This document shows positions 45,519-54,123 of a stretch of 64,000 bases of DNA, one piece after another; position 1 is the stretch's first letter; every line of letters begins with the position of its first letter. The notes under the pieces are model-generated. The model ran no database searches. It was not told the origin of the DNA and was given only the letters and a program-made list of their open reading frames with translations. The translations under genes and the position numbers were made by a program. Where the stretch lies: the NCBI RefSeq assembly GCF_029017505.1, contig NZ_JAQGEI010000002.1:141369-205368 (forward strand), read 5' to 3'. Origin of the DNA: Sedimenticola hydrogenitrophicus (lineage in GTDB: Bacteria > Pseudomonadota > Gammaproteobacteria > Chromatiales > Chromatiaceae).

Positions 45519-48245
45519 ATGACTATCAACCACAGACGCCATCAGAATAAGCACCGACCGGACACGCCCGCAAGTGCCTGGCACGCCATGGCGGCGGCGG
45601 CGGTTTTTGAGTCCCTTTCCACTCGCGAGGAGGGCTTGAGCGCGACGGAGGTGGAACGCCGCCTGGCCCGGCATGGCCCCAACCGACTCAACCCACCGGC
45701 TATCCGCGGCGCCCTGGCGCGTTTTTTCGATCAGTTCCGCAACGTATTGATCTATGTCCTGCTGGTGGCGGGCGCGGTGACCACCGCCATGGGCCATTTG
45801 GTCGATTCCGGGGTGATATTCGGTGTGGTGATCGTCAACGCGATTATCGGCTTCATCCAGGAAGGCAAGGCCGAACGGGCACTGGAGGCGGTACGCAATA
45901 TGCTGTCACCCCAGGCCATGGTGGTCCGGGACGGCAAAAGATTCACCCTGCCGGCCGAGCAACTCGTCCCGGGTGACCTGGTGTTCATCCAGTCCGGGGA
46001 CCGGGTGCCGGCGGATCTGCGCCTGTTCAATCTCCGCAACCTGCACATTGACGAGGCGATGCTCACCGGCGAATCGCTGGCGGCGGAAAAAAGCACCGAT
46101 CCCGTGGAACCGCATGCCCCGCTGGGGGACCGCGGCTGCATGGCTTACTCCGGCACACTGGTCACCTTCGGACAGGGCACCGGCCTGGTGGTCGCCACCG
46201 GCGAACAGAGCGAGATCGGCAGAATCAGCACCCTGCTGGCGCAGGTAGAGGTACTGAACACCCCCCTGACCCGACAGATGTCGCAGTTTGCCAGCCGGCT
46301 CTCCATGGCCATCCTGGCCATCGCCCTGTTTGCCGCCCTGTTCGGCATCCTGGTGCATGACAACTCCCTGGAGGAGATGTTTCTCGCCGCTGTGGGGCTG
46401 GCGGTAGCGGCGATTCCGGAGGGTCTCCCGGCCATTATCACCATCACCCTGGCGATCGGGGTGCAGCGAATGGCGGGCAGAAACGCCATTATCCGGCGCC
46501 TGCCGGCGGTGGAGACCCTCGGTTCGGTCAATGTGATCTGTTCCGACAAGACCGGCACCCTGACCCGCAACGAAATGATGGTGCAGTCGCTGGTGTTCGC
46601 CGAGGCCTCCCTCGATGTGGAGGGCAGCGGCTATGACCCACGCGGGGGCTTTGTCGACCGGGAGGGGACCCCCTGGGATCCCGCCCACCCCCTGCTCAGC
46701 ACCTGTTGCCGTGCCGTGGTGCTCTGTAACGATGCCACGATGACGGAAAAGGAGGGGCGCTGGCAACTGCATGGTGATCCGATGGAAGGCGCCCTCGTGG
46801 TGCTGGGCATGAAGGGCGGTTATGACCCGAGCCAGTTGGCCGAGCAGATGCCGCGCACGGATGTGATCCCGTTCGAATCGGAGCACCGCTTCATGGCCAC
46901 CCTGCACCATGACCACAGCGGACGGGGCTGTATCTACATCAAGGGGGCCAGCGAAACCATCCTGCCCCGCTGCACCAACCAGTACAGCGCCGACGGCCCG
47001 CAACCGATCGATCCACTGTTCTGGGACGCACAGACCGAGACCATCGCCGCCCGCGGACAGCGCACCCTGGCCATCGCCATGCGCCCGACCGATGCGCAGC
47101 AGCGGGTGCTGAATTTCCAGGATGTCGAGGGCGACCTGACCCTGCTGGGGCTGATGGGTATAGTCGACCCGCCGCGCAGCGAGGCCATCGAGGCGATCGC
47201 GCGCTGCTACACGGCCGGCATCCAGGTCAAGATGATCACCGGCGACCACGCCACCACCGCCCGGGCCATCGCCAAAAGCATGGGTATCAGGGACGCCGAC
47301 ACCTCACTCACCGGCGCGGAACTGGAGTCGATGGACGAGGAGCGGCTCAGGGAGCGGGTCAGAGACAGCAATATCTTTGCCCGCACCAGTCCGGAGCAGA
47401 AGCTGCGCCTGGTCAAGGCGCTGCAGCAGGATGGCCTGGTGGTGGCCATGACCGGTGACGGGGTGAATGACGCCCCCGCCCTGAAGCGGGCCGACATCGG
47501 CGTCGCCATGGGGATCAAGGGCAGTGAAACCGCCAAGGAATCTGCGGAAATGGTGCTGGCCGATGACAACTTCGCCTCCATCGTCAAGGCGATCGAGGAG
47601 GGCAGGACCGTCTATGACAATATCAAGAAGTCCATCCTGTTCATCCTGCCGACCAACGGCGGCGAGGCGCTGACCATTCTCGCCGCGATCGCCTTCGGGC
47701 AACTGCTGCCGGTGACGGCGGCCCAGATCCTCTGGGTCAACATGATCACCGCCGTGACCCTGGCCCTCTCCCTGGCCTTTGAGCCGGCCGAGGCCAATAT
47801 CATGCAGCGCCGCCCGCGGGACGCCCGGGACTCGCTGCTTTCTCCCTTCATGGTCTGGAGGATCCTGTATGTGTCCGTGCTGATGGTGCTGGCCACCTTC
47901 GGGCTGTTTATCTGGGAGCACAACGCCGGCGCCAGTATCGAGACCGCGCGTACCGTGGCGGTGAACACCCTGGTGGTGGCGGAGATATTCTATCTGCTCA
48001 ACGCCCGCTATATCATTGCCTCGGTTCTCAACCGCGACGGTCTGCTGGGTAGCCGCTATGTCCTGCTGGCCATCCTCATCGTCTCACTGTTCCAGATGCT
48101 GTACACCTATCTACCGCTGATGCAGCTGTTCTTCCACTCCGCACCACTGCCGATCGAGTCCTGGCTGCGAATCATTGCCGCGGGCGTGCTGCTGTTCTTC
48201 CTGGTGGAGTTGGAAAAGCATGTGGTGCGCCGATTCTTCCAGTGA
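45519..48245 (+). CDS. P2-type cation-transporting ATPase
   Basis: P-type ATPase of 908 residues, probably calcium or Na+/K+-like. Motifs: actuator TGES in MLTGESLAAEKS, PEGLP in helix 4 (AIPEGLPAII), phosphorylation site ICSDKTGTLTRNE with the Asp near 343, KGASE, MTGDGVNDAPALKRADIGVAMG, and a C-terminal six-helix bundle. The N-terminus (SLSTREEGLSATEVERRLARHGPNRL) is the cation ATPase N-domain. Ion specificity is not decidable from sequence alone. It is divergent from the beta-CASP gene. Confidence 0.93.
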   Translation: MTINHRRHQNKHRPDTPASAWHAMAAAAVFESLSTREEGLSATEVERRLARHGPNRLNPPAIRGALARFFDQFRNVLIYVLLVAGAVTTAMGHLVDSGVIFGVVIVNAIIGFIQEGKAERALEAVRNMLSPQAMVVRDGKRFTLPAEQLVPGDLVFIQSGDRVPADLRLFNLRNLHIDEAMLTGESLAAEKSTDPVEPHAPLGDRGCMAYSGTLVTFGQGTGLVVATGEQSEIGRISTLLAQVEVLNTPLTRQMSQFASRLSMAILAIALFAALFGILVHDNSLEEMFLAAVGLAVAAIPEGLPAIITITLAIGVQRMAGRNAIIRRLPAVETLGSVNVICSDKTGTLTRNEMMVQSLVFAEASLDVEGSGYDPRGGFVDREGTPWDPAHPLLSTCCRAVVLCNDATMTEKEGRWQLHGDPMEGALVVLGMKGGYDPSQLAEQMPRTDVIPFESEHRFMATLHHDHSGRGCIYIKGASETILPRCTNQYSADGPQPIDPLFWDAQTETIAARGQRTLAIAMRPTDAQQRVLNFQDVEGDLTLLGLMGIVDPPRSEAIEAIARCYTAGIQVKMITGDHATTARAIAKSMGIRDADTSLTGAELESMDEERLRERVRDSNIFARTSPEQKLRLVKALQQDGLVVAMTGDGVNDAPALKRADIGVAMGIKGSETAKESAEMVLADDNFASIVKAIEEGRTVYDNIKKSILFILPTNGGEALTILAAIAFGQLLPVTAAQILWVNMITAVTLALSLAFEPAEANIMQRRPRDARDSLLSPFMVWRILYVSVLMVLATFGLFIWEHNAGASIETARTVAVNTLVVAEIFYLLNARYIIASVLNRDGLLGSRYVLLAILIVSLFQMLYTYLPLMQLFFHSAPLPIESWLRIIAAGVLLFFLVELEKHVVRRFFQ

Positions 48246-48289
48246 GCGACCCGCGGTGGGGTGGCGTGAGATACCCGGAGCGACGGTTC

Positions 48290-48320
48290 ATCGGGGCGGT
48301 GCCGGTGGCACCGCCCCGAT
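48290..48320. repeat. Perfect palindrome in the ATPase/amtB spacer
   Basis: ATCGGGGCGGTGCCGG-TGGCACCGCCCCGAT is a 31-base palindrome that could form a strong hairpin in either transcript. There is no T run on either strand, so it is not a typical terminator, but it lies between the ends of two convergent genes. Confidence 0.75.
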
Positions 48321-48344
48321 ACAGTCCGATCCGGGCCAGGCCGA

Positions 48345-49640
48345 TCAATCGTTATAAGCGGACTCTTCATGGCTGACGGTATCCAGGCCTTCCACCTCCT
48401 GCTCGTCAGTGACACGCAATCCACCGGTCAGCACGCCAACCAGCTTCATGATCAGGTAGGTGCCCACAGCGGTAAACAGGACCCCGACCCCCACGCCGAT
48501 CAACTGGACCGAGACCTGCCCCCCCATGCTGTCGATGCCGTCGGCGAAGCCATAACCGCTGAAGACACCCAGCTCGGTCGAGGAGAGGACACCCGCCAGC
48601 AGGGTGCCCATGATGCCGCCAATGCCGTGCACCGGAAACACATCCAGCGAGTCATCGATCTTGAGCACCCGTTTGATGTACTGAGTCGCGGTGAAGCAGA
48701 CGCCACCGGCCAGCAGGCCGATCAACAGCGCCCCGCCGGGGCCGACAAAGCCCGAGGCCGGGGTAATGGTGCCCAGGCCCGCCACCATGCCGGTGACCGC
48801 GCCCAGCACGCTCGGCTTGCCGAAACGTTTCCACTCGATCACCGACCAGGTCATGGCGCCCGCCGCCGCCGAAATATGCGTGGCCAACATGGCCATGGCG
48901 GCATCCCCATTGGCCGCCAGGGCACTGCCGCCGTTGAACCCGAACCAGCCCACCCAGAGCATGCCGGCACCGGTCACGGTCATGGGCAGGTTGTGTGGCG
49001 GCATCGCGGTGGTGGGAAACCCGTTGCGCGGCCCCAGCACAACGGCCGCCACCAGGGACGCCACGCCCGCCGTGATATGCACCACCACACCGCCGGCGAA
49101 ATCGAACAGGCCCAACTGCTGCAGCCAGCCACCACCCCAGACCCAGTGCGTGATCGGGGCATACACCAGCACCAGCCAGATGCAGCTGAACAGCAGCATG
49201 GCGGAGAATTTCATCCGTTCGGCGTAACCGCCGATGATCAGTGCCGGGGTGATAATGGCAAAGGTCATCTGAAACAGCATGAACAGCGACTCGGGGATAT
49301 CCCCGACCAGCGATTCACGACCAACCCCCGCCAGCATCACCTTGCTGAAATCGCCGATCCAGCCATTCCCCTCACCAAAGGCCAGGCTGTAGCCGAACAC
49401 CAGCCAGATAATGGACGCCGCGCCGGCTATGGCAAAGCACTGCATCAGCACGGAGAGCACATTTTTGGTTCTGACCAGGCCACCATAAAACAGCGCCAGG
49501 CCAGGCAGCGTCATAAACAGGACCAGGGCCGTCGCTGTGAGTATCCATGCAGTGTTGGCACTGTTCAGGGCTGCCTCCTCAGCCTGAACCAGTCCGGGCA
49601 GAAGCCCCGACAGGGACGCGATCAATAGAGGTTTTCTCAT
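48345..49640 (-). CDS. amtB: Ammonium transporter AmtB
   Basis: Ammonium channel of 431 residues with a signal peptide (residues 1-23, ending LVQAEE) and 11 helices. Marks: NTAWILTATALVLFMTLPGLALFYGG, HITAGVASLVAAVVLGPR, GAGMLWVGWFGFNGGSA, and the SDEEEVEGLD-like tail DEQEVEGLDTVSHEES. The start at 49640 has GGGAGAATG upstream. No glnK gene is adjacent; the only P-II protein in the window is the distant unusual one. Together with eutBC it may point to ammonium release and recapture (inference). Confidence 0.95.
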   Translation of the reverse strand: MRKPLLIASLSGLLPGLVQAEEAALNSANTAWILTATALVLFMTLPGLALFYGGLVRTKNVLSVLMQCFAIAGAASIIWLVFGYSLAFGEGNGWIGDFSKVMLAGVGRESLVGDIPESLFMLFQMTFAIITPALIIGGYAERMKFSAMLLFSCIWLVLVYAPITHWVWGGGWLQQLGLFDFAGGVVVHITAGVASLVAAVVLGPRNGFPTTAMPPHNLPMTVTGAGMLWVGWFGFNGGSALAANGDAAMAMLATHISAAAGAMTWSVIEWKRFGKPSVLGAVTGMVAGLGTITPASGFVGPGGALLIGLLAGGVCFTATQYIKRVLKIDDSLDVFPVHGIGGIMGTLLAGVLSSTELGVFSGYGFADGIDSMGGQVSVQLIGVGVGVLFTAVGTYLIMKLVGVLTGGLRVTDEQEVEGLDTVSHEESAYND

Positions 49641-50178
49641 TACATTCTCCCAAGCATAAAAAACGGCACCCACGATCAGTGCCATTGCATAAAAAAGCGG
49701 AAACCATCAACCTCAGCCGACAGATTGCCGCCAAATCATGCACAATTCGTGCCCATAGAATAATAATAAAGATATCAATATGATAGCTTGTACGCGCACT
49801 TAAAACAGGCAGAGCATGCACAGTTAAGAGGCGGATATGTCCGATTTACGCACTGTTTTTGTGCGCACCGGAATGCCACGTCGATCCCGCGCATCCCTGG
49901 ACAAAAAAAACCGCCCGGGGAGAGGGCGGCGTTAAATCAGACTTACATGCCTGAAGGGGAGTCCTAAATGAACAAAAGTACACTTCATTCGCTCATGCCG
50001 ACCGAAAACTGCCGACATCAGTAATAGAGACCGGAAATGACGGGAAAAGTTTCCACCCCGCAGAAATATAACTGCTCAACTCCGAGACGAAGAATCCCGT
50101 ATTGCTGGCTGCGTACAGCTGCCGACCCCGGTTCTGTGCTTAAATGGAGAGGAATAAAAAAACAACCCAGGATGATTT
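49641..50178. other. AT-containing spacer upstream of amtB and the SYLF gene
   Basis: This 540-base divergent spacer has long A/T-rich runs (49761-49830). On the minus strand AATGGCACTGATCGTGGGTGCC upstream of amtB resembles a sigma-54 -24 box, but the -12 position reads GTGG, not TTGC, so I do not call it. A minus-strand terminator at 49903 has no gene before it. No convincing open reading frame is present. Confidence 0.6.
49903..49930 (-). terminator. Orphan rho-independent terminator
   Basis: Minus strand: GCCGCCCTCTCCCCGGGCGGTTTTTTTT, a strong stem with eight T. No annotated minus-strand gene lies between it and 50178, so it may end a small RNA of up to about 250 bases read from the start region of the SYLF gene. 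Confidence 0.7.
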
Positions 50179-50751
50179 ATGAATCGCAGAAGTTTCGCCA
50201 CGCTGTTTACCCTGCTCACACTCATCTTTCTGCCCTTGACCCCTCCGGCCAATGCCGGATGGGACCCGCGAGAGGATACCGACGCCAGCAAAAGCAACAC
50301 CGGCAACCGCGCCGTGGACGAGGCGATAACCCGGTTAAAGTCCAAAGACCCTGGTATGAAACTGTTTTTCAAAAAGGCCTACGGCTATGCCATCTTCCCC
50401 ACGGTCGGCAAGGCCGGCATAGGACTGGGGGGTGCCTACGGCGAAGGTGAAGTCTATCGACAGGGGCGCTTCATCGGCACCTCGAGCCTCTCGCAGATCA
50501 CTATCGGCTTCCAGCTGGGTGGCCAGGCCTACACCGAGATCATCTTCTTCAAGGACAAGCGCGCGCTGGAGGATTTCACCAGCGGCAACTTTGAGTTCAA
50601 CGCCCAGGCATCCGCCGTGGCGGTGACCGCGGGCGCATCCGCGGATGCGGACTATGACAACGGGGTGGCCATCTTCACCATGCCCAAGGGCGGCCTGATG
50701 TATGAGGCAACGGTCGGCGGACAGAAATTCAGCTTCAAGCCAGCCCGCTGA
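50179..50751 (+). CDS. SYLF-domain (Ysc84-like) protein
   Basis: Exported protein of 190 residues. Signal peptide 1-27 (FATLFTLLTLIFLPLTPPANA), then the SYLF domain: FFKKAYGYAIFPTVGKAGIGLGGAYGEGEVYRQG, SLSQITIGFQLGGQAYTEIIFF, NFEFNAQASAVAVTAGASA and GVAIFTMPKGGLMYEATVGGQKF. SYLF proteins bind phospholipids; bacterial ones are of unknown role. Start ATG with CCAGGATG upstream. Its gene ends before a shared terminator with tRNA-Met. Confidence 0.88.
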   Translation: MNRRSFATLFTLLTLIFLPLTPPANAGWDPREDTDASKSNTGNRAVDEAITRLKSKDPGMKLFFKKAYGYAIFPTVGKAGIGLGGAYGEGEVYRQGRFIGTSSLSQITIGFQLGGQAYTEIIFFKDKRALEDFTSGNFEFNAQASAVAVTAGASADADYDNGVAIFTMPKGGLMYEATVGGQKFSFKPAR

Positions 50752-50832
50752 CTTTCCTGCGCCGTGGTGAATACGCTATATCGGCTGTTCACCCTGTTTT
50801 CAGCCGCTCGGCATGGGACGATCTTTCCCGGG

Positions 50833-50868
50833 TAAAAAAAAGCCCCAAGGCACTGCCTTGGGGCTTTC
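50833..50868 (-). terminator. Terminator of tRNA-Met
   Basis: AAAGCCCCAAGGCA-CTGCCTTGGGGCTTT palindrome with a run of eight T on the minus strand. It lies just behind tRNA-Met and could also slow plus-strand transcription from the SYLF gene. Confidence 0.88.
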
Positions 50869-50871
50869 ATC

Positions 50872-50948
50872 TGGTGGCTACGGGTGGAATTGAACCACCG
50901 ACCTACGGGTTATGAGTCCGTCGCTCTAACCAACTGAGCTACGTAGCC
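50872..50948 (-). tRNA. tRNA-Met (anticodon CAT)
   Basis: Cloverleaf of 77 bases with encoded CCA. Acceptor GGCTACG/CGTAGCC, D arm GCTCAGTTGGTTAGAGC, anticodon loop CTCATAA with CAT at 34-36, T arm GGTGG-TTCAATT-CCACC, discriminator A. Most likely the elongator Met tRNA; lysidine-type Ile is an alternative. Oddity: the anticodon stem ACGGA/CCCGT has an A-C mismatch at the last pair (31-39), where relatives have A-T. Confidence 0.93.
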
Positions 50949-51050
50949 GGAAGGCGGGGAAATATACCGGGGCTGCCTGCGCGTGTCAATTCAAAACATG
51001 CCGTGGACCGCGAAAACCCCGGAACAATCCGCTTATCCGCCTGATATATC

Positions 51051-51158
51051 GTAACTATTCCCGGGGTGATTTGCCTGCCTTGTTGGCCGATCTTGATCCA
51101 GCCATCGCGTGAGGCCGGCAAGGCAGGCCAATCACTTTCAGATCGGGTGAGTAGTCAC
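51051..51158. mobile_element. Palindromic miniature element, copy E, short form with target-site duplication
   Basis: A 108-bp version of the family whose centre (the GAATCCGG block and the central stem) is missing. The ends are GTAACTATTCCC and GTGAGTAGTCAC. It is flanked by perfect GATATATC repeats (51043-51050 and 51159-51166). It shows that the element can be lost internally and still be, or have been, transposed. Confidence 0.9.
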
Positions 51159-51186
51159 GATATATCAATATTTCCGGCGGGCCTCC

Positions 51187-52278
51187 TCAGACGTTGAAGC
51201 GGAAGTGGATCACATCGCCGTCCTGGACCACGTAGTCCTTGCCCTCCAGCCGCAACTTGCCGGCCTCCTTGGCCCCCTGTTCCCCTTTACAGGCGATGAA
51301 ATCCGCATAGGCGATCACCTCGGCGCGGATAAACCCACGTTCAAAATCGCTGTGGATGACCCCGGCCGCCTGCGGTGCCGTAGCCCCCACGGGGATGGTC
51401 CAGGCGCGTACCTCCTTCACCCCGGCGGTAAAGTAGGTCTCCAGGCCGAGCAGGCGATAACCGGCTCGCACCACCCGGTCCAGTCCGGGCTCTTCCAGCC
51501 CCATGTCGGCAAGAAACTCCTGGCGCGCCTCGTCATCCAGCTCCGCCAGTTCCGCCTCGATCGCTGCGCAGACCGCCACCACGCCCGCGCCTTCCCTTTC
51601 AGCCAGCGCCTCGACCGCCTGCAACAGCGGATTGTCGACAAACCCGTCGTCGGCCACGTTGGCGATATAGAGGGTCGGCTTGACGGTCAACAGGTGCAGG
51701 TCGCGCAGGGCCAGTTTCTGCTCGCGGTTGAGATCCATGGCGCGCACCGGCTCCCCGGTATCCAGGTGCGCCTTGACCAGCTCCAGCAGCTCTTTCTGCG
51801 CCAGCACCTGCTTGTCACCGGTCCTGGCCTGCTTGGCCGCCTTGAGCAGCGCCTTCTCCACCGACTCCATATCGGCCAGGGCCAGTTCGGTGTTGATGAT
51901 CTCTATATCCGACAGGGGATCGATCTTGCCCGCGACATGGACCACGTCGTCATCATGGAAACAGCGCACGACATGACAGATGGCGTCGGTTTCACGGATA
52001 TTGGCGAGAAACTTGTTACCCAGCCCCTCGCCCCGTGAGGCGCCCTCCACCAGCCCGGCGATATCGACGAACTGCATGGTGGTGGGGATGATGTTCTGCG
52101 GCTTGACGATTTTGGCCAGCTCGTTCTGCCGGGGGTCCGCCACCGGGACCACGCCCACATTGGGATCAATGGTACAGAAGGGGTAGTTTTCCGCCGCGAT
52201 GGTGGCGCGTGTCAGCGCATTGAAAAGAGTCGATTTGCCCACGTTCGGCAAGCCGACGATGCCACATTTAAAACCCAT
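51187..52278 (-). CDS. ychF: Redox-regulated GTPase/ATPase YchF
   Basis: Obg-related nucleotide-binding protein (OLA1 in eukaryotes), 363 residues, associated with ribosomes and stress. Marks: [24 protein letters not shown], the NMMREF-like [33 protein letters not shown], and a TGS C-terminal domain ending [28 protein letters not shown]4 is replaced by NVAD, which is why YchF prefers ATP. The usual pth neighbour is not seen. Confidence 0.96.
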   Translation of the reverse strand: MGFKCGIVGLPNVGKSTLFNALTRATIAAENYPFCTIDPNVGVVPVADPRQNELAKIVKPQNIIPTTMQFVDIAGLVEGASRGEGLGNKFLANIRETDAICHVVRCFHDDDVVHVAGKIDPLSDIEIINTELALADMESVEKALLKAAKQARTGDKQVLAQKELLELVKAHLDTGEPVRAMDLNREQKLALRDLHLLTVKPTLYIANVADDGFVDNPLLQAVEALAEREGAGVVAVCAAIEAELAELDDEARQEFLADMGLEEPGLDRVVRAGYRLLGLETYFTAGVKEVRAWTIPVGATAPQAAGVIHSDFERGFIRAEVIAYADFIACKGEQGAKEAGKLRLEGKDYVVQDGDVIHFRFNV

Positions 52279-52430
52279 GCTGGAGTGCCCCGACAGAAAA
52301 AGGGCAAGGATAGGGTAATTGGCGGTCAGTTTCTAGCCTGCAGCGGCCTGTTTCACCGGCCGTGGGCAAGAAATGTGGCGCCGCCCGGGCAAATCCCCAC
52401 GATCCCGGGCGCCCGGGCCAGCGCGGTGAT

Positions 52431-52733
52431 TCAGGTGATGCTAAACAACTTGTCAAAGTTGGCAATCTGCAGGATCTCCCTGACGGCATCGTTGGCATTG
52501 ATCAGGGAGACCGGCGTTTCACCGCTGGCATGCTCCTTCAGCTGCAACAGCATGCCCATGGAGGAGCTGTCCATATACTCGGTATCGGCCAGGTCGACCA
52601 CGAATTGCCGGGTACCTTTCGGATACTGTTTGTAGGCGGTCGAGAACTCATAATGACTGGAGAAATCGAACCGCCCCGCCACCTTGAGCAGGATCTGCCG
52701 CTTGTCCGCTGACTCTACCGCCGTAATACTCAT
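52431..52733 (-). CDS. STAS-domain protein (anti-anti-sigma-like)
   Basis: Single STAS domain of 100 residues, start MSITAVESADKRQILL. The hallmark DTEYMDSSSMGMLLQL carries the phosphorylatable Ser, so it could be part of a partner-switching module, but no anti-sigma kinase is in the window. It ends a same-strand series: REC-PAS-GGDEF-EAL, REC, ParA-like, STAS. The ATG at 52733 follows GGAGAAACGGG; a longer start at 52763 is less likely. Confidence 0.85.
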   Translation of the reverse strand: MSITAVESADKRQILLKVAGRFDFSSHYEFSTAYKQYPKGTRQFVVDLADTEYMDSSSMGMLLQLKEHASGETPVSLINANDAVREILQIANFDKLFSIT

Positions 52734-52812
52734 CCCGTTTCTCCGGATTACCCTGGACCGCACCGTTCAGGTGGTCATATTACACGCTAATGAAACCACC
52801 GGCACCGCTCTT

Positions 52813-53577
52813 TCAGCCAGCGGCGACGCGCTTCAGCAGCTCGGCGGCCAGTTGTCGAAAATCGCTGGTGGCGCGACCGTTGGGACGATACTCAAACACG
52901 GTCCTGCCGATAGCTCTGGCGGCGCTGATCAGATCCGACTGGCAGATCACCGACTTTAAAAAATGTCCCGGCGCGAGACTGGAGAACCTGGATGCCGCCA
53001 CCCCGGTCAGACGCCGCCGTACCGGGATGCGATTCATGAACAGGGTATATTCCAGCCCCCGCCCCCTGGCGGCGCCGAACCGCCTGACCGTCTCCAGCAG
53101 ATGCGGCAGGGCGGCGGCGCCACTGTCGTCACCCGTCACCGGCAACAGTGCCATGTCGACCCCCAGCAGCGCGTTCGCCACCAACAGCCCGGAAGATGAC
53201 GGGCAATCAATGAGCATGTATTCCTGCCCGGCCATGCCCCGGGAGAGTGCCCGCTGCAGCAACAGCCCGCGCTGCATACCGGACTGATCCCCCTGCTCAA
53301 GCTCCGCCAGTCTGGCACCGGCGGGGATCAGGCGCAACTCATCCCGGGTACTGATCGCCAGCGACTCCAGATCGGCCGCCTCAAGCAACGCCCGGTCTAT
53401 CCCCTGGGTGGGCTGGCGGAACAGGCCCAGCCCCGTTGTCAGGTCGCCGGCGGGGTCCAGATCCACCAGGATCACCTGATGGCCGGCCAAGGCCAGGGCA
53501 TGTCCGAGGTTGATGGTGACGGAGGTTTTTCCGACCCCCTGCTGGGGGTTGAAAACGGCAATGGTGTACATGGTCAC
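52813..53577 (-). CDS. ParA/MinD-like ATPase with altered Walker A
   Basis: P-loop ATPase of 254 residues. Walker A is NPQQGVGKTSVTINLGHALAL, the deviant Walker A of ParA/MinD except that the first signature Lys is replaced by Gln. Walker A' LVDLDPAGDLTTGLGL and Walker B LIDCPSS follow. Start is GTG at 53577 or ATG at 53571. The signature Lys normally contacts the partner subunit in the ATP dimer, so activity may differ. It lies between a STAS gene and a receiver gene, which suggests positioning or signalling, not plasmid partition; no parB is present. Confidence 0.85.
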   Translation of the reverse strand: MTMYTIAVFNPQQGVGKTSVTINLGHALALAGHQVILVDLDPAGDLTTGLGLFRQPTQGIDRALLEAADLESLAISTRDELRLIPAGARLAELEQGDQSGMQRGLLLQRALSRGMAGQEYMLIDCPSSSGLLVANALLGVDMALLPVTGDDSGAAALPHLLETVRRFGAARGRGLEYTLFMNRIPVRRRLTGVAASRFSSLAPGHFLKSVICQSDLISAARAIGRTVFEYRPNGRATSDFRQLAAELLKRVAAG

Positions 53578-53736
53578 ACCACCCGCGCGTGGCTCGGATA
53601 ACTCCCGGGATGCCCCGTTTCCCTGTTCCGTCCCCGCGCCACACCGATCCCCTTCGACAGGGCGGTTCCGCTGGAGATCGCTCCGGTCAAACGCGGCCAG
53701 GCGCGCCGGGGAGATGCGCCGCAGTGTCTCTGTTGC

Positions 53737-54123
53737 TCAGCGCTTTTCATTCAGCAGCTTCCGTACACCTTCCACCAGGACAGTAAGGTCATTCAGCGGC
53801 TTGAGGTAGACATGCTCGGTGGTAATACCCTGTTTTTTCAACGCCTCGGTCAGATGGAACTCAACCGAGCCGGTATGTATCAGGAAGCGCAGATCCCGCA
53901 GCAGCTGCGCCGCCTTGACGATAAACACATCACCACTTTCCCCGGGCAGGCGCATATCCACGATCGCCAGGTCAAAGCGCGTCCGCTGCAGCATCTCCAG
54001 CGCCTCTTCGGCGCTCTCGGCCGACTCCACGGCATAATCGTGGTCTTCGAGAAACGCGCAGAGACTCTCCCGGATGGACGCCTCATCATCAATGACGAGA
54101 ATACGGAACGGTTCAGTTGACAC
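53737..54123 (-). CDS. Single-domain response regulator
   Basis: Receiver domain of 128 residues without an output domain. Acidic pocket DDE at 12-14, phospho-acceptor D56 in DLAIVDMRLPGE, Thr in IHTGS, Lys in YLKPL near 107. It starts at a GTG with GGAGG upstream and overlaps the stop of the preceding GGDEF/EAL gene by 11 bases. The pair is translated together; the receiver may feed back on that enzyme or on the ParA-like protein. Confidence 0.9.
   Translation of the reverse strand: MSTEPFRILVIDDEASIRESLCAFLEDHDYAVESAESAEEALEMLQRTRFDLAIVDMRLPGESGDVFIVKAAQLLRDLRFLIHTGSVEFHLTEALKKQGITTEHVYLKPLNDLTVLVEGVRKLLNEKR

Noticed and set aside
49660..49690. Sigma-54 promoter upstream of amtB
   Set aside because: TGGCAC is present but the -12 element at the right distance reads GTGG instead of TTGC.
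52813..53577. Plasmid or chromosome partition locus
   Set aside because: No parB or parS-like repeats are adjacent and the Walker A signature Lys is missing; treated as a signalling-type ParA relative.
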